From Porphyromonadaceae bacterium UBA7048 (lineage in GTDB: Bacteria > Bacteroidota > Bacteroidia > Bacteroidales > Muribaculaceae), in contig DLAL01000033.1 of NCBI GenBank assembly GCA_002493945.1, positions 1 to 5,190 on the forward strand: DNA of 5,190 bases, given 5' to 3'. Shown in pieces: positions 1 to 5,190 of this stretch (position 1 is its first letter; each line of letters starts with the position of its first letter). The notes under the pieces are model-generated. The model did not search any database, was not told where the DNA came from, and was given only the letters and a program-made list of their open reading frames with translations. The position numbers were made by a program, and so were the translations under genes.

Positions 1-394
1 GACCATGCCGGCCAACGACGTGACAGCGTCGGGTTCGTTCTCCATCAACTCGTACTGCCTGCGTATTTATCTCAACGATGAACTCTATCACTCGGAAATG
101 ATTGAGTACGGAGCGGAAGTCAAAGTCGACGACCCGACCGTTCCCGAAGGAATGGAGTTCAACGGCTGGACCGACGAAATCCCCGAAACCATGCCTGCCC
201 ATGACGTCGACATCCACGGTACCTACTCCAAGATTAGCGGCGTCGACCTCATCCGTATCGACGGAGATGTCCGCGTGACAGTCTGCACCGTCAACGGCCA
301 TATCCTCCACAACAACCGCCGCTGGGATGAAGTCAAACAGCACCTTTCGGAGGGCCTTTACATCATCAACGGTGTGAAGTACCTCATCAGGTAA
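1..394 (+). CDS. C-terminal end of an InlB B-repeat surface/secreted protein (5' truncated by window)
   Basis: This open frame runs in from the left edge (first full codon at base 2) and ends at TAA 392-394. The ATG at base 5 is very unlikely to be the start, because it lies inside a repeat motif (TMPANDV) that recurs 62 codons later as TMPAHDV. The visible part holds the end of one repeat, one complete repeat with the hallmarks of the Listeria/Bacteroides InlB B-repeat family (an LRIYLNDELY-type strand, EYGAEV, then FNGWTDEIPETMPAHDV), and a tail of about 50 residues. The tail contains VTVCTVNGHIL and ends in GLYIINGVKYLIR, a pattern resembling the short C-terminal beta domains of Bacteroidales exported proteins, which are related in style to type A sorting tails. 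The family is typically extracellular or cell-surface. No catalytic domain is visible, so ligand and function are unknown. A strong terminator follows the stop, so this gene ends its own transcription unit. Confidence 0.85.
   Translation, partial: TMPANDVTASGSFSINSYCLRIYLNDELYHSEMIEYGAEVKVDDPTVPEGMEFNGWTDEIPETMPAHDVDIHGTYSKISGVDLIRIDGDVRVTVCTVNGHILHNNRRWDEVKQHLSEGLYIINGVKYLIR
53..229 (+). repeat. InlB B-type (Listeria/Bacteroides) protein repeat, one complete copy
   Basis: This is one full copy of a tandem protein repeat. The end of the preceding copy (bases 1-43) matches the end of this one at an exact 186-bp (62-codon) offset: ACCATGCC at base 2 recurs at base 188, and the encoded TMPANDV recurs as TMPAHDV. 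Identity falls off quickly outside this core at DNA level, so the copies are diverged and not a recent duplication. The EYG and GW positions and the final MPA-DV beta strand fit the B-repeat fold. Total copy number cannot be known because the gene is cut by the window edge. Confidence 0.7.
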
Positions 395-421
395 CACAGA
401 GATTCCATCATCACATCCGCC

Positions 422-471
422 GGGGCGGAAAGTCAGGTTTCATCACGGAACCGGGCTTTCCGCCCCTTTTT
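422..471 (+). terminator. Rho-independent terminator, long near-perfect hairpin plus T5
   Basis: GGGGCGGAAAG (422-432) pairs perfectly with CTTTCCGCCCC (456-466) and is followed immediately by TTTTT (467-471). The stem continues inward: 433/455 is U-G, 434/454 is C-G, there is a single A-G mismatch (435/453), and then GGTTTC (436-441) pairs with GGAACC (447-452) around a 5-nt loop ATCAC. This gives 19 pairs of a possible 20, two of them wobbles. It lies 27 nt after the stop of the B-repeat gene and would end that transcript. No A-tract precedes the hairpin on its left, so it should work only in the + direction. Confidence 0.93.
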
Positions 472-475
472 AGTA

Positions 476-506
476 TTCGATATTCCGCCATAAATTCTTA
501 CCTTTG
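476..506 (+). promoter_or_regulatory. Bacteroidetes-type sigma-70 promoter for bioA
   Basis: TACCTTTG at 499-506 matches the Bacteroidetes -7 consensus TAnnTTTG exactly. Exactly 19 nt upstream is TTCG (476-479), one mismatch from the -33 consensus TTTG. The region sits between a terminator and bioA, where a promoter is needed. Transcription should start a few bases after 506, at about 510-514, which is at or just past the first bioA ATG (511). I saw no biotin-repressor-like inverted repeat around it, so regulation is not evident from the sequence. Confidence 0.8.
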
Positions 507-510
507 CAGT

Positions 511-1809
511 ATGGAAAATGAAATGATACTGTCGGATGCCTGGGACCGCGAACACCTCTGGCATCCCTATACATCTGCAATCAATCCTCTCCCTACATAT
601 AAAGTGGTGAGCGCCAAAGGCGTAAGGCTGCGTCTCGACGATGGCACGGAACTCATTGACGGCATGTCGTCGTGGTGGTGCATGATTCACGGCTACGGCA
701 ACGAACGCCTCAACGCCGCTGCCGCCGCACAGATGTCGAAGATGAGCCACGTCATGTTCGGCGGTCTCACTCATCAGCCGGCAATCGACCTCGGCAAAGA
801 ACTGCTCAAGGTGGCACCGCCATCGATGCACAACATATTTTATGCCGATTCAGGCTCGGTAGCGGTCGAGGTAGCCATGAAGATGGCCGTACAGGCTGCA
901 GTGTCGGCATCGGGAAGCCACCGCAAGACCAATTTCGCGACTATCCGAAGCGGATATCACGGCGACACATGGAATGCGATGAGCGTCTGCGACCCAGTCA
1001 CGGGCATGCACGGCGCTTTCGGCGCGGCTCTGCCCGTGCGCTTCTTCGTGCCTCAGCCCCGTTCGCGCTTCGGCGGCGAGTGGGATGAGGCGGATATACG
1101 CCCTATGGAGCGACTGCTCGAAGAGAAGCACGACGAGATAGCTGCCGTCATCCTCGAGCCTGTAGTGCAGGGCGCCGGCGGCATGTGGTTCTATCATCCC
1201 GAATATCTGCGCCGCACACGCGAACTGTGCGACCGCTTCGGCGTACTGCTGATTTTCGACGAGATAGCCACGGGCTTCTGGCGCACGGGCCGCTTCTTCG
1301 CATGGGAGCACTGCGGCGTGGAACCTGACATCATGTGCATCGGCAAAGGACTTACGGCAGGTTACCTGACCATGAGCGCAGTCCTCACCACACGCGACGT
1401 GGCCGAGACCATCTCGCGCGGCGAAGCCGGAGTGCTCATGCACGGTCCGACATTCATGGGCAATCCGCTGAGTTGCGCCATAGCGCTCGAATCGCTCAGG
1501 ATGCTCGGCGAGAAACCGATGGCCGACATCGTGGCCCGTCTCGAATCCACGATGAAAGAGGAACTAGCGGCAGCCTCCGCACTGCCGGGTGTCAGCGACG
1601 TACGCGTGCTGGGCAGCATCGGCGTGGTCGAAGTCAGCCGCCCCGTCGACGTAGGCCGCTTCCAGCGCGAATGTGTGCGCCGCGGAGTATGGATCAGACC
1701 TTTCGGCCGCAACGTCTACATCATGCCGCCCTACATCATCAGCGACGAAGACCTCCGCACGCTCTGTCGCGAACTTATTGCAATCATCAGCGATGAATCA
1801 AACTATTGA
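511..1809 (+). CDS. bioA: Adenosylmethionine-8-amino-7-oxononanoate aminotransferase (DAPA synthase)
   Basis: BioA is a cytoplasmic PLP enzyme of fold type I, class III aminotransferases. It uses S-adenosylmethionine as amino donor to convert KAPA to 7,8-diaminopelargonate in biotin synthesis. The 432 residues match E. coli BioA (about 429) from end to end: HLWHPYTS (15-22), GMSSWW (51-56, substrate-site Trp pair), MSHVMFGGLTH (78-88), DSGSVAVEVAMKMA (113-126, PLP phosphate region), SGYHGDT (147-153), EPVVQGAGGM (216-225), FDEIATGF (249-256, Asp250 for the PLP ring nitrogen), IGKGLT (277-282, Schiff-base Lys279), HGPTFMGNPL (311-320) and WIRPFG (394-399, substrate carboxylate Arg396). One oddity is Trp257 where TGFGRTG is usual. 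The start at 511 is uncertain: ATG 523 (codon 5) aligns better with E. coli Met1 and fits the promoter better. No Shine-Dalgarno sequence is present. The gene overlaps bioF by 17 nt. Confidence 0.97.
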   Translation: MENEMILSDAWDREHLWHPYTSAINPLPTYKVVSAKGVRLRLDDGTELIDGMSSWWCMIHGYGNERLNAAAAAQMSKMSHVMFGGLTHQPAIDLGKELLKVAPPSMHNIFYADSGSVAVEVAMKMAVQAAVSASGSHRKTNFATIRSGYHGDTWNAMSVCDPVTGMHGAFGAALPVRFFVPQPRSRFGGEWDEADIRPMERLLEEKHDEIAAVILEPVVQGAGGMWFYHPEYLRRTRELCDRFGVLLIFDEIATGFWRTGRFFAWEHCGVEPDIMCIGKGLTAGYLTMSAVLTTRDVAETISRGEAGVLMHGPTFMGNPLSCAIALESLRMLGEKPMADIVARLESTMKEELAAASALPGVSDVRVLGSIGVVEVSRPVDVGRFQRECVRRGVWIRPFGRNVYIMPPYIISDEDLRTLCRELIAIISDESNY

Positions 1810-2947
1810 CGATATCCTCGACGGCCTGCGTGAACGCGGCAACCTCCGCGAGATTCCTGCCGACGGCTCTTCGGAAAGTCTTGTGGACTTCACGTCGAAC
1901 GACTACCTCGGCATCGGCGCCGACCCGAGGCTGCAGGACGAATTTCTGGCGTCGGTCGACTTCAGCCGCATGCAGTTCACGGCTTCCGCATCGCGCCTGC
2001 TGGCACGCAGCCAGAGCGCGTTCGGGCTGCTTGAACGCACCCTTGAAGAGGCGTACGGACACGGCCGGAAAGCGCTCACGTTCAACAGCGGCTACCACGC
2101 CAATACGGGACTGATTTCGTCATTCGCAGGTACGTCGACATACATCCTGGCCGATAAACTCGTCCACGCGAGCATCATCGACGGCATCAGGCTGTCGGGA
2201 CTTCCGTTCGACCGTTTCCGGCACAACGATACCGCCCACCTTGTACGCCTGGCTGAGAAGGCCCGCTCCCGCGGCTACGACATGCTGCTCATAGTGGTCG
2301 AAAGCGTGTACAGCATGGACGGCGACCGCGCCGACATAACTGCGCTGACCGACATCAAGAAGCGTTATCCCGGCGCGCTGCTGTACGTGGACGAAGCCCA
2401 CGGCGTAGGCGTCGAAGGTCCGGCCGGACTGGGGCTGTGCGCGGCATCTGACTGCATCGACGACGTCGACATCATCGTAGGGACCTTAGGCAAGGCCCTC
2501 GCCTCGTCGGGAGCGTTCGCGATACTGTCCGATAGTCTGCGGAGCTTCATGGTGAACCGCGCGCGCAGCTTCATCTTCTCTACTGCCCTGCCCCCGGTCT
2601 GCGCCCTCTGGAGCCGCTTCACGTTCACCAAAGCTATGGAGATGGACAGCGCCCGCGCACATCTGAGGATGCTCGGCCACAAGCTCGCCGCAGTGCTCAC
2701 CGAAGCCGGAGGACATCCCGAGGCGAGCCATATACAACCCCTGATTACAGGCGACCCACACAGCGCCGTGGCACTATCGCGTGCGCTCAAAGCACAAGGC
2801 TTCGACGTGCTCCCGATACGAACTCCGACCGTTCCGCCGGGCACCGACCGTCTGCGTTTCAGCCTCTCGGCAGCCCTCGACGCCGCGACTGTCGACAGCC
2901 TCGCAGGGGCTCTGCACACCGTCATCACCGATAAACCTCTGAACTAA
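1793..2947 (+). CDS. bioF: 8-amino-7-oxononanoate synthase (KAPA synthase)
   Basis: BioF is a cytoplasmic PLP enzyme of the alpha-oxoamine synthase family. It condenses a pimeloyl thioester with L-alanine, releasing CO2, to form KAPA, the substrate of BioA. The 384 residues equal the E. coli BioF length. Visible motifs are DFTSNDYLG (32-40), FNSGYHANTG (97-106), DKLVHASIIDG (121-131, with the His that stacks on PLP), FRHND (142-146), ESVYSMDGD (170-178), VDEAHGVGV (199-207, Asp/His PLP contacts), GTLGKALASSGAF (230-242, Schiff-base Lys234) and RTPTVPPGTDRLRFSLSA (343-360). The ATG at 1793 is chosen because it gives the family length; the 40-codon extension upstream lies inside bioA and looks like frame noise. 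The related enzymes KBL, ALAS and SPT are alternatives by fold, but overlap with bioA makes BioF much more likely. FTASASRLLARSQ (62-74) replaces the Gly-rich stretch of E. coli, which I recall as usual in Bacteroidetes. Confidence 0.95.
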   Translation: MNQTIDDILDGLRERGNLREIPADGSSESLVDFTSNDYLGIGADPRLQDEFLASVDFSRMQFTASASRLLARSQSAFGLLERTLEEAYGHGRKALTFNSGYHANTGLISSFAGTSTYILADKLVHASIIDGIRLSGLPFDRFRHNDTAHLVRLAEKARSRGYDMLLIVVESVYSMDGDRADITALTDIKKRYPGALLYVDEAHGVGVEGPAGLGLCAASDCIDDVDIIVGTLGKALASSGAFAILSDSLRSFMVNRARSFIFSTALPPVCALWSRFTFTKAMEMDSARAHLRMLGHKLAAVLTEAGGHPEASHIQPLITGDPHSAVALSRALKAQGFDVLPIRTPTVPPGTDRLRFSLSAALDAATVDSLAGALHTVITDKPLN

Positions 2948-3817
2948 ATGGCAAAAAAACAACCGACATACACACAGCGGCGCAGCCGTCGCAAGAAACC
3001 GAAGAAGAGCCGCACGCCGCTGCTCAACATCGCGCTGCTCCTGATATTCGTAGGAGCGATTTACGCTTACAGCAAGTGCCGCGACAACGGCACCGGCGCG
3101 ACGGCGGAAGTTCCGTCGTACGGCACGACACTTGAACGTGTTGTCATTCCTGACGAAACGCCCGAGATGCTCGTGCGCTACACGGGCTTCACCGTATCGT
3201 TCAACAAGGACCATCATCAGCCGAACTACGTCGTGTGGGAACTCACAGGCAGTGAGGCCGAAGGCACCGAGCCGCGCAGCTCCAAGTTCCGTCCCGACCC
3301 TGACGTGCTCGGTTCGGCTGTCCTCGAAGACTACCGCAACTCAGGCTTCGACCGCGGCCACATGTTCCCGGCCGGCGACGCCAAGTGGGACGCACAGGCC
3401 ATGCTTGACTCGCACTATCTGACCAACATCTGTCCGCAGGACCGCAAGGTGAACAGCGGCCGTTGGTCGTCACTCGAAAAGCTGTGCCGCCAGTGGGCTC
3501 AGCGCGACAGTGCCCTGATTATAGTCACCGGTCCGGTACTCTCCGACTACCTTACGCGCACTATCGGTCCAAGCCACGTCACAGTGCCCGACCGATTCTT
3601 CAAAGTCATCCTCGCGCCGTACGCAGACCCCGTCCGCGCCATAGGATTCATAGTACCCAATACACCCACAAGCGACGGCCTCGAATCGATGGCCACATCA
3701 GTCGACCGCGTCGAGGAAATCACGGGATTCGACTTCTTCTCGGCCCTGCCCGACGACGTCGAGACCGTGGTCGAGCAGCAGGCGAACATGCGCGACTGGA
3801 ACCGCCGCAAACGATAG
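2948..3817 (+). CDS. Membrane-anchored DNA/RNA non-specific endonuclease (NucA/Serratia nuclease family)
   Basis: This 289-residue protein has a very basic N terminus (Arg/Lys-rich, 1-22), one hydrophobic segment (about 24-42, LLNIALLLIFVGAIYAY) and then a beta-beta-alpha-metal nuclease domain (about 75-270). By the positive-inside rule the tail is cytoplasmic and the nuclease faces the periplasm; no lipobox is seen at Cys44. Catalytic motifs are present: FDRGHMFPAGD (134-144; His138 general base), YLTNICPQ (157-164), and VNSGRW...LE (168-177) with Asn169 as the Mg ligand and Glu177, spaced 8 apart as in Serratia nuclease Asn119/Glu127. VTGPVL and IPVN-like strands follow (VTGPVL 193-198, GFIVPN 233-238), then ALPDDVE. 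The family cleaves DNA and RNA with little sequence preference; the biological substrate is unknown. The ATG follows the bioF TAA with no gap, suggesting coupled translation. No adjacent immunity gene of the NuiA kind is seen. Confidence 0.92.
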   Translation: MAKKQPTYTQRRSRRKKPKKSRTPLLNIALLLIFVGAIYAYSKCRDNGTGATAEVPSYGTTLERVVIPDETPEMLVRYTGFTVSFNKDHHQPNYVVWELTGSEAEGTEPRSSKFRPDPDVLGSAVLEDYRNSGFDRGHMFPAGDAKWDAQAMLDSHYLTNICPQDRKVNSGRWSSLEKLCRQWAQRDSALIIVTGPVLSDYLTRTIGPSHVTVPDRFFKVILAPYADPVRAIGFIVPNTPTSDGLESMATSVDRVEEITGFDFFSALPDDVETVVEQQANMRDWNRRKR

Positions 3818-3823
3818 ACAGCC

Positions 3824-5190
3824 ATGGACTTATCTCTCATATATAATTCCTCCGACACCATCTGCGCCATCACCACCCCTGCGGGGACGGGCGCAATCGC
3901 CGTAATCCGTCTGAGCGGCCCTGAAGCCTTCGCCATAGCAGACCGCATATGGAAAGGCTCGCGGCTCTCCGCTGCCGCCACCCATACGGCACATCTCGGC
4001 TACATCATCGACCCCGAAGCGCCCGACACTCCGCTTGACCAGGCACTTGCCACTGTATTCCGGGCTCCCGGAACATTTACGGGCGACGACATAGTCGAAT
4101 TCAGCATACACGGCTCGCGATGGATACAGCAGCGCCTCATAGCTCTGCTCGTCAGGACGGGGGCCCGTACGGCTCTGCCCGGCGAATTCACACGTCGCGC
4201 GTTCGCGTCAGGCAAGATGGACCTCGCCGAAGCCGAAGCTGTCGCCGACCTTATCGCAGCCTCATCGGAAGCATCGCACCGCATAGCCCTCAAACAGATG
4301 CGCGGACACTACTCACGCCGCCTCGACGCACTCCGCGACGAACTGCTGCAGCTGGCGTCGCTTCTCGAACTCGAACTCGACTTCTCGGAGGAAGACGTCG
4401 AATTCGCATCGCGCGAACGCCTGCTTACGCTGGCCGAAAACCTTCGCGACGAACTCTCGCGTCTCGCCGACGGATTCGCCTCCGGAGCCGCCATCAAAGC
4501 CGGTATCCCAGTAGCCATAATCGGCGCAACCAATGCCGGCAAGTCATCGCTCCTCAACGCCCTCCTCGGCGACGACCGCGCCATAGTGAGCGACATCCAC
4601 GGCACCACACGCGACATCGTTGAAGACACCCTCGAGATAGGCCAGTTCCTCATCCGGTTCAAGGACACCGCCGGCCTGCGCCATACAACTGACACTATCG
4701 AACAGATGGGCATAGGCCGCAGCATCGACGCCGCCCGTACGGCCACCCTCATCATCCACGTCATCGATCCCACCGCCGACTCTCCGGCCGAGCCCCTCCC
4801 CGACGACATCGACCCGGCTCACATCATCACCGTAATCAACAAATCCGACATCGCCCCGGAAGCCGCCATTCCAGACGGAGCCATCGCCATATCGGCCCGT
4901 ACAGGCGACAACATCGACACCCTGCGCCGTACCATCACCGACCGGCTCGCCGTCCTCACAGGCACCCTCGACGACACGCGCCTGATAGTCACCAACGCGC
5001 GCCATGCCGAAGCCTTCCGACAGTCGGCCCGTTGCGCAGCCGCCGTAGCCGACGGCCTCCGCACCGCCCTCCCCCCCGACTTCATCGCCCAGGACCTGCG
5101 CGAAGCCCTCCATCACCTCAGCACCGTCACCGGCGAAATCACCACACCCGATATCCTCCAATCCATTTTCGAAAATTTTTGCATCGGAAA
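3824..5190 (+). CDS. mnmE: tRNA modification GTPase MnmE (TrmE), stop lies just beyond window
   Basis: MnmE works with MnmG to install 5-carboxymethylaminomethyl-type groups on wobble U34 of certain tRNAs, using a formyl-THF-derived carbon. The frame gives 455 full codons and ends in IFENFCIG plus the bases AA. The family normally ends FCIGK, so only the last base of Lys456 and the stop are missing (E. coli MnmE is 454). Domains are an N-terminal folate-binding domain (1-120, TTPAGTGAIAVIRLSG), a helical domain starting with PGEFTRRAF and KMDLAEAEAVADLI (119-144), an inserted G domain (about 225-380), and a returning C-terminal helical segment with catalytic Cys453. G motifs are GATNAGKS (234-241), GTTRD (260-264), DTAG (281-284) and NKSD (339-342). 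Oddity: His287 replaces the usual Glu after DTAGLR. The ATG is 6 nt after the nuclease stop, so the gene is probably co-transcribed with it. Confidence 0.97.
   Translation, partial: MDLSLIYNSSDTICAITTPAGTGAIAVIRLSGPEAFAIADRIWKGSRLSAAATHTAHLGYIIDPEAPDTPLDQALATVFRAPGTFTGDDIVEFSIHGSRWIQQRLIALLVRTGARTALPGEFTRRAFASGKMDLAEAEAVADLIAASSEASHRIALKQMRGHYSRRLDALRDELLQLASLLELELDFSEEDVEFASRERLLTLAENLRDELSRLADGFASGAAIKAGIPVAIIGATNAGKSSLLNALLGDDRAIVSDIHGTTRDIVEDTLEIGQFLIRFKDTAGLRHTTDTIEQMGIGRSIDAARTATLIIHVIDPTADSPAEPLPDDIDPAHIITVINKSDIAPEAAIPDGAIAISARTGDNIDTLRRTITDRLAVLTGTLDDTRLIVTNARHAEAFRQSARCAAAVADGLRTALPPDFIAQDLREALHHLSTVTGEITTPDILQSIFENFCIG

Noticed and set aside
1673..1792. Extension of the bioF frame by 40 codons upstream to an ATG at 1673.
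   Set aside because: It lies entirely inside the conserved C terminus of bioA (WIRPFG, MPPYII), shows no similarity to BioF, and would make the protein about 40 residues longer than the family. ATG 1793 gives exactly the usual length.
2952..2960. A7 run after the nuclease start as a ribosomal slippery site.
   Set aside because: It is two codons after the ATG, encodes an ordinary Ala-Lys-Lys start, has no stimulatory hairpin evident, and the other frames lead to nothing recognisable.
4309..4809. Long open frames on the minus strand opposite mnmE (and similar ones opposite bioA, bioF and the nuclease).
   Set aside because: They are side effects of strong C/G bias at codon third positions. Their translations are low-complexity (Ser/Arg- or Gly/Val/Asp-rich), match no family I recognise, and lie opposite clearly real genes.
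5071..5077. Run of seven C residues in mnmE as a possible phase-variable frameshift tract.
   Set aside because: The frame is intact through it (ALPPDF), it arises from Leu-Pro-Pro with the favoured C-ending codons, and phase variation of a housekeeping tRNA-modification gene is implausible.
5165..5176. 12-bp perfect palindrome ATTTTCGAAAAT near the end of mnmE.
   Set aside because: It lies in the conserved FENFCIG coding stretch, is AT-rich and has no loop, so it is probably a chance result of codon choice. No second copy was seen in the window.
1..5190. CRISPR array, insertion sequence, tRNA/rRNA gene, riboswitch or phage-defence island.
   Set aside because: No short regularly spaced repeats, terminal inverted repeats, transposase, tRNA cloverleaf or riboswitch-length leader is visible. 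Apart from the 116-nt intergenic region, nearly every base is accounted for by coding sequence.

Overview
The window looks like chromosomal DNA from a GC-rich member of the Bacteroidales. Muribaculaceae or a relative is my best guess, but the family level is inference. Three things point to the phylum: a promoter of the Bacteroidetes type (TTCG, 19-nt spacer, TACCTTTG), no Shine-Dalgarno sequence before any start, and a Listeria/Bacteroides-type InlB B-repeat protein at the left edge. Codons end very often in C or G, and this creates many long false open frames on both strands.

Layout, all genes on the + strand: (a) 1-394, the 3' end of a surface or secreted protein with tandem 62-residue B-repeats and a short C-terminal beta-rich tail. 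(b) 395-510, an intergenic region holding a long, nearly perfect hairpin terminator (422-471), followed after only 4 nt by the promoter of the next unit (476-506). (c) 511-1809, bioA, and 1793-2947, bioF, overlapping by 17 nt. (d) 2948-3817, a membrane-anchored NucA-type DNA/RNA non-specific endonuclease whose ATG directly follows the bioF stop. (e) 3824 to the right edge, mnmE (trmE), complete except for the last base of its probable final lysine codon and its stop.

The four genes from bioA to mnmE are tightly packed, with no gap above 6 nt and no terminator seen between them. They could be one transcript from the promoter at 476-506. BioF makes KAPA from pimeloyl-thioester and alanine, and BioA converts KAPA to DAPA, so these two catalyse consecutive steps of biotin synthesis. 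No bioB, bioC or bioD is present here. The nuclease and MnmE (wobble-uridine tRNA modification) have no obvious link to biotin and appear to be housekeeping neighbours.

I see no evidence for a new multi-gene system. The items most worth a second look are substitutions at normally conserved enzyme positions (His287 in the MnmE switch II region, Trp257 in BioA), the promoter position that makes bioA leaderless or moves its start to 523, and the promoter packed against a strong terminator.
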